Shown: positions 25,117 to 34,240, counted from the first letter of the stretch. The stretch is 64,000 bases of DNA from an uncultured Myxococcales bacterium (GCA_937949945.1 CALFEQ010000031.1:1-64000), one strand, 5' to 3'. Notes: generated from the sequence alone by a model not told the origin. Numbers and translations: made by a program.

Positions 25117-25805
25117 CGAGCCACCTCGGGAGGCGGAGGAGGCGTCGTCCTCGGCGCGAGGATGCGCGCGCGGACCCAGTCACGCGCGCGCTGCAGCAGC
25201 TTGTCGACACGCGCCCGCGCGCGCCGCCGCCGCGCGATCGGATCGTCGCCGCCGGGCCCAGACCACGGCAGCTCGCGGAACAACTCCTGCTCGACGAGCA
25301 CGTCGATCGGGGTCCCCTCGAGGTACACGGCCTCGAGCACCTCGCGGTACCGCGGCGGCGCGGTGCGCAGCACGTTGACGACCCTCTCCGCGAGCGCGCG
25401 CTCGTCCTCCTCTTCCTCGGCGCGCTCGAGCGCCGCGTGCGGATCGAGCTCGGAGGTGGCGAAGAAGTCCTCGTCGTACGACTCGGTCTTCTCGTAGACG
25501 CCGCTCCGCTCGCGATGCCAGTCGCGCGCCCGGTTCTTCGCCGCGACCGCCAGGTACCCATCCTCGAGCCCCGGCTCGATCGCCCCCTCCAGGATGCGGC
25601 CCAGCACCGACACCGCCAGCGCCTGCGCGATGTCCTCCCGCGCCTGCGCCGGGACGCCGTTCACGAGGAGCACACGAAGCGCCTCCTCGCGAAGCGTGCT
25701 CGCCAGCCGATCGCGAGCGCTCCGAAAGACGAGCTCGTCCCTCGCCGCCCGCACAGCGCGAGCACACATCGCAGCAGGCCCGACGGCTCGCGCCGCGTTG
25801 CTCAT
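25113..25805 (-). CDS. ECF-like RNA polymerase sigma factor, divergent
   Basis: A 230-residue protein from ATG 25805. The region AREDIAQALAVSVLGRILEG...YLAVAAKNRARDWHRER resembles sigma region 2. VVNVLRTAPPRYREVLEAVYLEGTPIDVLVEQEL resembles region 4, and the end RARVDKLLQRARDWVRAR matches the final helix. An acidic stretch (ERAEEEEDERALAE) joins them. The helix-turn-helix of region 4 carries an unusual insert (RELPWSGPGGDDPIAR), so promoter choice may differ from known groups. It is coupled to an unknown helical protein downstream. Confidence 0.6.
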   Translation of the reverse strand: MSNAARAVGPAAMCARAVRAARDELVFRSARDRLASTLREEALRVLLVNGVPAQAREDIAQALAVSVLGRILEGAIEPGLEDGYLAVAAKNRARDWHRERSGVYEKTESYDEDFFATSELDPHAALERAEEEEDERALAERVVNVLRTAPPRYREVLEAVYLEGTPIDVLVEQELFRELPWSGPGGDDPIARRRRARARVDKLLQRARDWVRARILAPRTTPPPPPEVAR

Positions 25806-25933
25806 GCCGACCTCCCCGGACGAGCGCCCATCTCCACCTCGAGCGCTCGTGAGACGAGCCGAGCCGGCCGCTCTGACACCGAAATCTCTCGGCCGAGCAC
25901 AGATCGAGGTCACCTGCCCCTACAAGCCGCCCC

Positions 25934-25961
25934 TTCACTCAGCCGTGCACCGTGCTAGAAG
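25934..25961 (+). promoter_or_regulatory. Possible sigma-70-type promoter of tRNA-Pro
   Basis: TTCACT (25934-25939) and TAGAAG (25956-25961) with a 16-bp spacer lie 14 bases before the tRNA. Both boxes are imperfect; position is the main support. Confidence 0.3.
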
Positions 25962-25975
25962 AGGAGGCGTTCCTC

Positions 25976-26052
25976 CGGGGAGTCGCACAGTCCGGTAGTG
26001 CACAAGCTTTGGGTGCTTGTCGTCGCGGGTTCAAATCCCGCCTCCCCGACCA
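25976..26052 (+). tRNA. tRNA-Pro (anticodon TGG)
   Basis: A 77-nt cloverleaf with the acceptor arms CGGGGAG and CTCCCCG and a D-arm. The anticodon stem is CAAGC/GCTTG around the loop TTTGGGT (anticodon TGG, reading CCA/CCN). The T-arm is GCGGG-TTCAAAT-CCCGC. Discriminator A and an encoded CCA end the gene. Confidence 0.93.
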
Positions 26053-26085
26053 CCTGCACACGCGAGCCCGGTTCTGACAGGGCCG

Positions 26086-26102
26086 CCCGGCGTCGCGCCG
26101 GG
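26086..26102. terminator. Hairpin downstream of tRNA-Pro
   Basis: CCCGGCG and CGCCGGG pair perfectly (7 bp) around a TCG loop, 34 bases after the tRNA. GTTGTCTCTC follows, only weakly T-rich. It also faces the 3' end of the convergent lipoprotein gene, so it may serve both. Confidence 0.45.
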
Positions 26103-26146
26103 GTTGTCTCTCGCCAGGCCGCCGTGCCTAGGCAGCGCCTTCCCTC

Positions 26147-27667
26147 CTAGGGGCAGGTGAAGCTGAAGCCGTTGCCTGCGCAGTTCTCCGGGGAGTTGTT
26201 CGTGACCGATGCCGAGCCCTCGACCGTCGAGGCGAGACCGAACTTGTAGATACCGCCGCCCGTTCCGACGCCGCCATTCGACGTGTTTTCGGTGATGGTG
26301 ACATCAGCCCCGAGGGTCAACGTGCCACTGTTCAGGAAGATCCCGCCGCCATCGATGCTCGCCGTATTGCCGCTGATGCGTGTCGACACGACGGTCGCTT
26401 GCGTTGCGGTCGCAATGCCGCCGCCGTGGGCTGCGGTGTTGTCGCTGATCTCGCTGCCCGTGATGGTCAGCGTTCCGGTGTAGACGGAAGCGCCGCCGCC
26501 GTAGCTCCCGGTGTTCCCCACCAAGGCGCAGGCGTCGATGGTGACGTCTGCGCCGGCATTGTTGACGTAGACGCCGCCGCTGTTGTTCGAAGTGCCATTG
26601 CCGCCGGTGATGCGCAGTGAGTCGAGCACTGCGGTGATGGCGGACGTGACCGGAACGACGGAACCAAGTCCAGCCTTCCCGACGAGGATCGTGTCGACCG
26701 TCGGGTCGTTGCCGGAACCGGAGCCGATGATCTCGACATCGGCAGTCAACGGGAACGGCCCCTCGTATTCGCCAGGACAGACACGGATCGTGCCCCCGGC
26801 GGCGAGCGCCTCGACGAGCGCGGCGCCACAGGCGACGCGGTCACCGCTCGCGCAGGCCACATCGCAGGCCGCGCAGATCGTGCCGTCGCACGAGAGGCCC
26901 TCGTTGCAGGACTGGTCGGCACAGCAGACCTGACCTTCACCCCCGCACGGGGTACATGCACCATACACACAAACGTTGCCCGCTTCGCAGACGTTCCCGC
27001 AGGCGCCGCAGTTGTTCGGGTCCTCGTCCAGGTCCGCGTTGCACGGCGCGCATACGTCGGCCTCGTGGGTGATCTCGTCCTCGTCGAGGACGTCGTCGCC
27101 GTCGAGGTCGAGACCAGCGGAGATTCGGACGCCGCCGACCGGGCACTGCGGGCTCGGTCCAATCGGCGTGAGCGTGACGAGCGCGTCGCGGCCTGGCATT
27201 CCCTGCGGGCCCCTCTCGCCGGGCACTCCCTGCGGGCCTCTCTCGCCGGGCACTCCCTGCGGCCCCCTCTCGCCGGGCATTCCCTGCGGGCCCCTCTCGC
27301 CGGGCGCTCCCTGCGGGCCCCTCTCGCCGGGCGCTCCGGGATCGCCCTGCGGGCCGACGGGGCCCTCTGGCCCCTCGGGTCCTTGCGGACCTCGAGCGCC
27401 ATCGCGCCCTGGCGTCGCCTGGAAGTCGACCTCGCGCCAGCTTTGGCCGTCGCACAGGAGGAGCTTCCGTTCCTCGGTGACGTACGCGAGCTGGTGGAGC
27501 GCGCTCGGGTCACACGAGGGGAGCCCGCTCCGATCCGGGAAGGTCTGCAGCGTCGCGACGTGCGACGTCTGCGGCGCCCCCTCCGAGGGCTCCTCCATCT
27601 TGCAGGCCCCCAGAAGAGCAAAAGTGGTCATCGCACCGAGAGCCCCCACACGCCTCTTGCCCCTCAT
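26147..27667 (-). CDS. Lipoprotein with collagen-like repeats and a right-handed beta-helix domain
   Basis: A 506-residue lipoprotein (signal ending ALLGAC). After about 70 residues comes a collagen-like stretch of about 26 Gly-X-Y triplets, including six units of GERGPQGxP encoded by near-identical 27-bp DNA repeats (about 27198-27338). A Cys-rich region follows, with a calcium-loop-like DLDGDDVLDEDE and pairs such as CGACGNVC. The C-terminal 220 residues are Asn/Gly/Thr-rich strand repeats (LRITGG, DNTAAHGGGIATATQ, ITENTSNGG) of a right-handed beta-helix. GC content is lower than its neighbours. It is likely a surface adhesin or structural protein; transfer is possible. Confidence 0.75.
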   Translation of the reverse strand: MRGKRRVGALGAMTTFALLGACKMEEPSEGAPQTSHVATLQTFPDRSGLPSCDPSALHQLAYVTEERKLLLCDGQSWREVDFQATPGRDGARGPQGPEGPEGPVGPQGDPGAPGERGPQGAPGERGPQGMPGERGPQGVPGERGPQGVPGERGPQGMPGRDALVTLTPIGPSPQCPVGGVRISAGLDLDGDDVLDEDEITHEADVCAPCNADLDEDPNNCGACGNVCEAGNVCVYGACTPCGGEGQVCCADQSCNEGLSCDGTICAACDVACASGDRVACGAALVEALAAGGTIRVCPGEYEGPFPLTADVEIIGSGSGNDPTVDTILVGKAGLGSVVPVTSAITAVLDSLRITGGNGTSNNSGGVYVNNAGADVTIDACALVGNTGSYGGGASVYTGTLTITGSEISDNTAAHGGGIATATQATVVSTRISGNTASIDGGGIFLNSGTLTLGADVTITENTSNGGVGTGGGIYKFGLASTVEGSASVTNNSPENCAGNGFSFTCP

Positions 27668-27727
27668 GTTCTTCGCGCCTCCGCTCCTCCTTCACGACGG
27701 AGGCGGCTCGGACTTAAGGGCGAAGTT

Positions 27728-28169
27728 CTAGAGCTTCGTCCCGGTCTCCCGATACGTCACCTGACATGGCGTCGTCACCGCGGGCGGACGCACTCCGTTG
27801 ACGGTCGTGCCTGTGAAGCCCGAATCCGTGAACGTGTAGCTCATCGTCGAGGTCGCGATCACGTCCCCGTTCTTGTCCCAAAGCTCGCACGCGCTCGTGA
27901 ACTTGCAGCCCTCGAGCTTTCCCGGACAACCGCCCTCGAGCCCAGGAAGCACGACGACCCACGTTCCGTCGCCGGCCTTCTGCACGCTCAGGCTGCTCGT
28001 CTCGGGATCGAGCGCGGGATCGCACGTCCCCGAGAGGCGCTCGACCGTCACGCTGTAGTTGCCCGAGATGTCCCCGCAAGCACCGCCGCCGGAGCTGCTG
28101 CCGGTGCCATCGGTGGTGCTCGAGCACGCAACCATCAGTCCCCCCGACGACCATCGTCTTCTTGAACAT
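27728..28169 (-). CDS. Small lipoprotein, frameshifted in a G6 tract within its signal peptide
   Basis: ATG at 28169 follows a strong GAGGAGGGG site and reads MFKKTMVVGG. There a run of six G (C6 on the plus strand, 28140-28145) throws it out of frame. With five G it continues LMVACSSTTDGTG, a perfect lipoprotein signal, into the 130-residue mature domain that ends at 27728. The mature part has paired cysteines (GACGDISGNY, GTCDP, GGCPG, GCKFTSAC) and a beta-rich lipocalin-like look. The tract could be a sequencing error or a slippage switch. Without the fix no good start exists. Confidence 0.6.
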
Positions 28170-28325
28170 GACCCCTCCTCGCCGGACGCCCGGCGAAGGA
28201 CGAACGTACGCACCGCGAGCGACGACCCGCGTCGCACGCGTCGCGCCACGGGCCCTCGTCGCGAGCGCGCAGAACGCAGCACGTGATCGCGTTCCACTTC
28301 GCGGTCGACGGCGTATGCTCCGCCC

Positions 28326-29102
28326 ATGACGCACGAATGGGACGCCGAGGCCTACCAACGCCTGTCCGAGCCGCAGTTCGCTTGGGGTCTTCGCGTGCTC
28401 GAGCGACTGCCGCTCGAAGGGCACGAGACCGTCATCGACGCGGGGTGTGGCAGCGGCCGGCTCACCGCGGTGCTCGCGGAGCGACTCCCGCGCGGGCGAG
28501 TCATCGCGGTCGATCGCTCGTCGAACATGCTCGCGGAGGCGCGCAAGCGGCTCGTGCACCTCGGCGAGCGCGTCACGTTCGTGTCCGCCGATCTCGCGTC
28601 GTTCGTCTCCGAAGAGCCGGCGGACGCGGTGTTCAGCACCGCCACGTTCCACTGGGTGAAGGATCACGATCGGCTCTTCGAGAGCCTCCACGGCTGCCTT
28701 CGGTCGGGCGGACGGCTCGTCGCGCAGTGCGGAGGCACCGGCAACCTCGCGCGCTTCCTCGCGCACGCCGAGGGCGTGTACGCGCGCGAGCCGTTCGCCG
28801 CGCACTTCACCGACTTCGATCCCACGTGGAACTTCCAGGGGCCCGACGTGACGGCCGAGCGGCTCCGGCGCGCCGGCTTCGTCGACGTCGCCTGCGGCCT
28901 CGAGGATGCTCCTACGCCCTTCGCCGACGAGGCGACGTTCCGCGCGTTCATCCGCGCCGTCGTCCTGCGCTCGCACGTGGCGACGCTCCCGGACGAGGAG
29001 CTCCGCGCGCGGTTCATCGACGAGGTCGTCGCGAGCGTCGCGCGCTCCGGGCCGTTCGAGCTCGATTACGTACGCCTCAACATCACCGCACGACGGCCGT
29101 GA
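28326..29102 (+). CDS. Class I SAM-dependent methyltransferase
   Basis: A 258-residue protein with motif I VIDAGCGSGRLTAVL, motif II acidic strand RVIAVDRS, and VTFVSADLASF. The post-motif ADAVFSTATFHWVKDHDRLF is the pattern of small-molecule methyltransferases such as trans-aconitate methyltransferase (Tam-like). The C-terminal half forms the substrate cap. Substrate not predictable. It starts at ATG 28326, divergent from the lipoprotein gene. Confidence 0.85.
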   Translation: MTHEWDAEAYQRLSEPQFAWGLRVLERLPLEGHETVIDAGCGSGRLTAVLAERLPRGRVIAVDRSSNMLAEARKRLVHLGERVTFVSADLASFVSEEPADAVFSTATFHWVKDHDRLFESLHGCLRSGGRLVAQCGGTGNLARFLAHAEGVYAREPFAAHFTDFDPTWNFQGPDVTAERLRRAGFVDVACGLEDAPTPFADEATFRAFIRAVVLRSHVATLPDEELRARFIDEVVASVARSGPFELDYVRLNITARRP

Positions 29103-29140
29103 CGATGCGGCCAGTCGCGAGCTCGGATTAGGATCGTGGT

Positions 29141-31183
29141 GTGATTCCTCGGCTCGCCGTCCTCTCCTTCGGGCTGCTCGCCGCATGTGGCGGCGGACGA
29201 CGAGACACGATGACGGCGCCGAGCGGAGCGCTCGCGCGTCCCGAGATCGACGCAGGCCCGAGCACGGGCAGAGAGCGATCGACGGCGGTGGACCGTGCCG
29301 TGCGCTCGCGCATCGCCACGGGCGCGAGATGCGCCGGCCGAGAGGGCGGCGTCTACTGCTGGGGCGAGGGCTCGGTCACCCCCGTGCTCGTGAAGGAGCT
29401 CGGACGCTCCGAGCGCATCGCCAGCGGCGGGCCTACCTGCGCGCTCCGCGCGAGCGGCGACGTCGCTTGCGTGAAGAGCAGCAGCCGACTCCACGAGCTC
29501 GACCCGCGCATGAGCAAGCAGCTCGGCGACGCCGTCGACCTCGCCACCGGCGGCCAGTCGGTCTGCGCGATCCGGCGCTCCGGCGCGGTCGTGTGCTGGG
29601 GCTTCGGCTACCACGCCGACTCGCGCGCCTCCACCGCGGACATCCCGACGGACGTCGTCGAGATCGGCGTGAACGACGCCGTCGCGATCGCGATGGGCGC
29701 GAGCGGACGCGCATGCGCCGTGCGCTCGAGCGGCAGCGTGACGTGCTGGGCCGAGCTCGAAGCGTGGGAGCACACGCCTCCGCACGAGGTCGAAGGAATC
29801 ACGGACGCCGTGAGCGTCACCGTGAGCGAGCGTCGCCCCGGCTTCGCATGCGCCCTCCGCAGGACCGGCGAAGTCGCCTGCTGGGGCCAGGCGGGCTACG
29901 GCGAGCTCGGGAAGGGGCGGAACGGCGAACGCCGACCGCCGGCGAACGTCGACGGCATACGCGACGCCGTCGCCGTCAGCGCTGGCGCGCACCACGCCTG
30001 CGCGCTCCTTCGCTCGGGCCGCGTCCGCTGCTGGGGATCGAACGAGCGCGGCCAGCTCGGCGACGGGACGACGACGAACCGCGACGAGCCCGTCCTCGTC
30101 GACGGACTCACCGACGCGATCTCGATCGCGGCGGGCCCCGAGCACACCTGCGCGGAGCGCGCGTCGGGCGCGGTCGTGTGCTGGGGCGACAATCGAAACG
30201 GCGAGCTCGGCAACGGGCTCGCCACGAACGTCGATCAGCCGCACGTCGTTCCCGGCCTCGAGGGCGTCGTCCAGATCGCGGCCGGCGCCCACCACACGTG
30301 CGCCCGTCACCGCGATGGTGCGGTCTCGTGCTGGGGCGAGGCGTCGGGGCGCGAGCTCGATCGAAGGACTCCGTCGCGCGTGAAAGGCGTCGACGACGCG
30401 ATCGACCTCGTCTCCGGATGGCGTTACTCGTGCGCCGTGCGGAGGGGCGGGCGCGTGTCGTGCTGGAACGCGGAGGCGTACGGCGCGGCGGCGAATGCGC
30501 GCAAGGTCGTCGACGAGGACGTGAGCGGCGCGAAGCGCGTCTTCGCTCGGGGCGCCTTCTCGTGCATCCAGCGCGACGACGGCGAGGTCCTCTGCGGCGG
30601 CGACGACTCGGATCTGCGGATCGGCTCCGGCACGCGCGGCGACGATCGCGCGTACCGCGTCGTGCCTCGAGCCAAGGGAGCCCTCGACGTGGCGGCGGCC
30701 TATCACCACCTCTGCTTCGTGCGCGCGAACGGCTCCGTCGACTGCATCGGTCGAGGATGGTCGGGCCCCGACGGCGCGCGCAGGCTCTCCAGCATCAAGG
30801 ACGCGGTCGCGATCCGCGCGACCGACGGGTTCACGTGCGCCTTGCGCCGGACGCGCGAGGTCGTCTGCTGGGCCGAGCGGCTCGCCCCGATCCGCGACCT
30901 CCGCGACGCGACGGATCTCGACGTCGGTGAAGAGCACGCATGCGCCGTCACCCGCGACGGCGCCGTATGGTGTTGGCGCCCGGACCACTCCGGCGCGTTC
31001 GAGGCCGCGAAGCGCGTGGAGGGAGTCACCGACGCCGTGCAGGTCTCGGTCGGCTCGAGCCACACCTGCGTGCTTTCGAGCTCCGGGCGCGTCTCTTGTC
31101 GGGGATCGAACGACTACGGCCAGATCGGCGTCGGGATGACGGAGCTCTCGGTCCGGCCGACGCAGGTCGTCGGCCTCCCGTGA
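29141..31183 (+). CDS. RCC1-repeat lipoprotein
   Basis: A 680-residue lipoprotein from GTG 29141 (lipobox LLAAC). The mature protein is a string of about twelve to thirteen RCC1-type repeats of roughly 45-50 residues. Each contains CALRxxGxVxCWG and GD.V.I..G..H.CA, e.g. HHACALLRSGRVRCWGSN. Two propellers of seven and six blades are likely. Most repeats keep a Cys pair within the CxxxxxGxxxCW strand pair, probably a disulfide, as expected outside the cell. Proteins of this kind are abundant in myxobacteria; role unknown. Confidence 0.8.
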   Translation: MIPRLAVLSFGLLAACGGGRRDTMTAPSGALARPEIDAGPSTGRERSTAVDRAVRSRIATGARCAGREGGVYCWGEGSVTPVLVKELGRSERIASGGPTCALRASGDVACVKSSSRLHELDPRMSKQLGDAVDLATGGQSVCAIRRSGAVVCWGFGYHADSRASTADIPTDVVEIGVNDAVAIAMGASGRACAVRSSGSVTCWAELEAWEHTPPHEVEGITDAVSVTVSERRPGFACALRRTGEVACWGQAGYGELGKGRNGERRPPANVDGIRDAVAVSAGAHHACALLRSGRVRCWGSNERGQLGDGTTTNRDEPVLVDGLTDAISIAAGPEHTCAERASGAVVCWGDNRNGELGNGLATNVDQPHVVPGLEGVVQIAAGAHHTCARHRDGAVSCWGEASGRELDRRTPSRVKGVDDAIDLVSGWRYSCAVRRGGRVSCWNAEAYGAAANARKVVDEDVSGAKRVFARGAFSCIQRDDGEVLCGGDDSDLRIGSGTRGDDRAYRVVPRAKGALDVAAAYHHLCFVRANGSVDCIGRGWSGPDGARRLSSIKDAVAIRATDGFTCALRRTREVVCWAERLAPIRDLRDATDLDVGEEHACAVTRDGAVWCWRPDHSGAFEAAKRVEGVTDAVQVSVGSSHTCVLSSSGRVSCRGSNDYGQIGVGMTELSVRPTQVVGLP

Positions 31184-31234
31184 GCACGGGCGCGAGCGCG
31201 CAGCGGTCGTGCCTCGACTCCGGTCCGAGCACGG

Positions 31235-32095
31235 TCACACGAGCAGGACGTCCGACGTCCCGTACGCGATGACCCACCGGCTCACGCTCCCGATGAGCGC
31301 ATGGCGCAAGAAGGAGCGGCCTCGATTCAGGACGAGGAGCGTGCCGCCACCGATGCGCGTCAGCACGCGGCGCGGGTCGCCCAAGCGGAGCGCGAGCATC
31401 GACGGATCCTCGCCGGCCTTCGCGAAGACCTTCGCCATGGCCTCGCTCGCCTCGCTCCGGGCGTGCCTCCGATAGCTCTGGATCTCGGCGGCGGTCGCGC
31501 CCTGGAGGCGGAGGGCCGACTCCCAAGGGGCGGTGAACGCGTGGACGACCGTGATCCTGGCGGCGGGCGCGACGAGGCGCGCCGCTGCCATCGCCTCGCG
31601 CAGATCGGTGTCGACGTCCGCGCCGATCACGACCTCACGGTACGACTGGCCGGCGCTCCGCCGGACGAGGAGCACCGGCGTCCGCGAGGCCGCGACGACG
31701 CGCTCCGCCGTGCTGCCAATCGTCGCGTCCGGGACCGTTCGCCCACGCGCTCCGACGACGACGAGGGCCGCGCGCACCTCTCTCGCCTTCGCGCAGAGCG
31801 CGTCCGTGGGGCGGCCGACGACGTGGTACGTGTGCACGCGGACGCCCGCGGCGCGGACCTTCGCGGCGCACGCCTCGAGCGCACGCAAAACGACGCGATC
31901 GTCCTTGTCGCCGAGGAAGCGCGCGAGCGCCCGGGGGATCTTCGGCGATGCGTGTACGACGTGGACGGTGGCGCCGGTCGCCTTCGCGACGAGGGTGGCT
32001 CGGGCGATCACGTCGCTCGACGCCGGTGAGAAGTCGGTGCCGACCACGATCGCCATGTCCTTGCGGGATCCTGCCTTACGCGTCTGCGGCTGCAT
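31235..32095 (-). CDS. Tandem universal stress protein (UspA x2)
   Basis: A 286-residue protein of two UspA domains. ATG 32095 is preferred: GGAGGAG sits six bases upstream, and it overlaps the antiporter stop (32076) by 20 bp, so the two are coupled. Domain 1 begins AIVVGTDFSPASSDVIARA and has the ATP-loop GARGRTV...IGST. Domain 2 begins VVIGADVDTDLREAM but its loop is degenerate (NRGRSFLRHALIGSVS). These proteins help survival in growth arrest and energy limitation. It is downstream of a sigma-54-type promoter shared with the antiporter. Confidence 0.85.
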   Translation of the reverse strand: MQPQTRKAGSRKDMAIVVGTDFSPASSDVIARATLVAKATGATVHVVHASPKIPRALARFLGDKDDRVVLRALEACAAKVRAAGVRVHTYHVVGRPTDALCAKAREVRAALVVVGARGRTVPDATIGSTAERVVAASRTPVLLVRRSAGQSYREVVIGADVDTDLREAMAAARLVAPAARITVVHAFTAPWESALRLQGATAAEIQSYRRHARSEASEAMAKVFAKAGEDPSMLALRLGDPRRVLTRIGGGTLLVLNRGRSFLRHALIGSVSRWVIAYGTSDVLLV

Positions 32096-33935
32096 GCAGT
32101 GTCTCCTCCGTGGGCCGATCTTCGGCCGCTCCTTCGTTCGTACGGGCGGGCGGGGTGGACGACGAACGCCGCGGCCGCGGAGCGCTCCGGATGGCGGCGA
32201 TCGCGGCGTCGGCGTCCTCCTCGCTGCGCCCCATCGCGAGGATGGCATGATGCGCGAGACCGATCGCGAGCTCCTTCTCGCCGATCAGGGCGAGCCCGAC
32301 GCCGTGGGTCTCGAGGTACTCGCGCTCGCTCTCGCTGTGCGTCCGCACGACGGTCTCGATCGAGGGATTCGCGGCGCGGGCGCGCTCGACGATCGCCCTC
32401 GCCTGGAACGGATCGGGCACGGTGACGATGATCATCCGCGCGCCGGCGACGTGCGCCTCCTCGAGGACGCCCGGTCGGGTGCCGTCGCCGTAGAGCAGCG
32501 GCAGCCGGCTCGACCGATGGGCCGCCACGCGCTCGCGGTTCTGCTCCACCACGACGAACGGGATCCGTTGCTGCTCGAGCGCCCTCGCGACCGAGCTGCC
32601 GACCTGCCCGTAGCCGACGATGACGACGTGATCGCGCGGCGGCTCCTTCCCGTGGCTCGGCGAGAGCCGCGCGAGCGGCCCCGGGGCGCGCTCGATGGTC
32701 GCGAGGAGGGCGGGACGCGCGTTCATCCAGCGCGCCGCGCGCTCGGACAGCCAGAACGCGAACGGGTTCAGGGCGATCGAGAGCAGCGCGGCCGCGACGA
32801 TCAGGCTCTGGCCCTGCGGCGGCATCAGGCCCATCGCCGCCGCGAGCGCCGCGAGGATGAACGAGAACTCGCCGACCTGCGCGAGGCTCGCCGAGATCGT
32901 GAGCGCCGTTCGCGCCGGGTAGCCGAACAGAAGCACGATGACGAACGCGGCGACCGACTTGCCGAACACGACGATCGACACGACGGCCAGCACCTCGAGC
33001 GGGTGCCGGACCAAGATGGTCGGGTCGAAGAGCATCCCCACCGCGACGAAGAAGAGGACGGCGAACGCGTCCTGGAGCGGGAGCGAATCGCGCGCCGCCT
33101 CGTGGCTCAGCTCGGAGCCGTTGACCACGGTGCCTGCGAAGAAGGCGCCGAGCGCGAACGAGACGCCGAAGAGGGCGGACGCCCCGACGGCAATGCCGAG
33201 CGCCACGGCGAGCACCGCCAGCGTGAAGAGCTCGCGCGAGCCCGTGTTCGCCACGCGCTGGAGCAGCCACGGGACCGCGCGACGTCCGACGACGAACGTG
33301 AGCGCCACGAAGGCCGCGACCTTCGCGAGCGTGACGGCGAGGGCGATGAGGACGGCCGACACGGACGCCGGCGCGCTCGGCGCCTCGGCGCCGTCCGGAG
33401 CGCCACCGCCGAGCGTTCCCCCGAGCGCCGGGAGCAGGACGAGGACGACGACCGTCGCGAGGTCCTCGACGACGAGCCACCCCACCGCGATGCGCCCGTC
33501 GACCGAGCTCAGCATTCGCCTGTCCTCGAGCGCGCGCAGCAGGACGACGGTGCTCGCGACGGAGAGGCACAGGCCGAAGACGATGCCGGAGCCGATGCTC
33601 CAACCCCAGAGCCGCGTCGCCATGGCGCCGAGGAGCGTGGCGACGACGATCTGCGCGATCGCGCCCGGAACGGCGATGCGACGGACGGCGAGAAGATCGT
33701 GCACCGAGAAGTGAATCCCGACGCCGAACATGAGGAGGATGACGCCGATCTCCGCGAGCTGCGAAGCGAGGGCGGTGTCCCCGACGAACCCCGGCGTGAA
33801 CGGACCGATGACGACGCCTGCGAGCAGGTAGCCGACCAGCGGCGGCAGGCGGAGGCGCATGGCGGCGAAGCCGAGGACGAACGCCAGCGCGATGCCCGTG
33901 GCGATCGTCCCGATCAACGCCGTTTCGTGCGACAT
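32076..33935 (-). CDS. KefB/KefC/YbaL-type monovalent cation:proton antiporter (CPA2) with TrkA-N domain
   Basis: A 619-residue protein from ATG 33935, preceded by GGAGG. Residues 1-400 form about 12-13 membrane helices, including FGVGIHFSVHDLL, GWLVVEDLATVVVL with the conserved acidic pair, and FFVAVGMLFDP. Residues about 440-560 are a TrkA-N domain (HVVIVGYGQVGSSVARAL, YGDGTRPGVLEEAHV). The short Arg/Pro-rich tail is not conserved. It exchanges potassium (or another cation) for protons, protecting against electrophile or pH stress. It is divergent from the N-ATPase operon and has a -24/-12 promoter upstream. Confidence 0.88.
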   Translation of the reverse strand: MSHETALIGTIATGIALAFVLGFAAMRLRLPPLVGYLLAGVVIGPFTPGFVGDTALASQLAEIGVILLMFGVGIHFSVHDLLAVRRIAVPGAIAQIVVATLLGAMATRLWGWSIGSGIVFGLCLSVASTVVLLRALEDRRMLSSVDGRIAVGWLVVEDLATVVVLVLLPALGGTLGGGAPDGAEAPSAPASVSAVLIALAVTLAKVAAFVALTFVVGRRAVPWLLQRVANTGSRELFTLAVLAVALGIAVGASALFGVSFALGAFFAGTVVNGSELSHEAARDSLPLQDAFAVLFFVAVGMLFDPTILVRHPLEVLAVVSIVVFGKSVAAFVIVLLFGYPARTALTISASLAQVGEFSFILAALAAAMGLMPPQGQSLIVAAALLSIALNPFAFWLSERAARWMNARPALLATIERAPGPLARLSPSHGKEPPRDHVVIVGYGQVGSSVARALEQQRIPFVVVEQNRERVAAHRSSRLPLLYGDGTRPGVLEEAHVAGARMIIVTVPDPFQARAIVERARAANPSIETVVRTHSESEREYLETHGVGLALIGEKELAIGLAHHAILAMGRSEEDADAAIAAIRSAPRPRRSSSTPPARTNEGAAEDRPTEETLHAAADA

Positions 33936-33971
33936 CGGCAGCCGTCCTCCAGACTTCCCCGGGACCGTGCC

Positions 33972-33986
33972 GCACGATGCGTGCCG
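33972..33986 (-). promoter_or_regulatory. Sigma-54-type -24/-12 promoter for the antiporter/usp operon
   Basis: On the minus strand CGGCAC-GCATC-GTGC, against consensus TGGCAC-N5-TTGC, with the invariant GG and GC ten bases apart. Predicted start is about 25 bases before the antiporter ATG. The -12 box has one mismatch, making this the weaker of the set. Confidence 0.5.
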
Positions 33987-34240
33987 CGAACGCGCGGGCC
34001 ACGCTCCGCCATGGACGAGCTGAGAAGCGCCGTCTCCGCACGACGCGGCCCGCGACGACGGACGCGCGTCGACGAAAAAGCTGCGCCACGCTGCATGCCT
34101 TTCGTCGCGCACCAGCGCCGGGCCGCGCGTGCGTCCGACGTCCGCATCGCATTCGCCGCGTTCCGCGCAGATGGCGCCGCATCCGCGTCCGCCTCGGCGC
34201 GGTCCGCACGCGCACGCGACGTGCAACACCACGGTTTGGC

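Noticed and set aside
27198..27338. Regular 27-bp repeats considered as a CRISPR array
   Set aside because: No unique spacers; the repeats are in frame and encode collagen Gly-X-Y triplets.
33987..34240. Search for a -24/-12 promoter before atpD
   Set aside because: The candidates found have wrong GG-GC spacing or lie inside the coding start, so I do not claim one for the ATPase operon.
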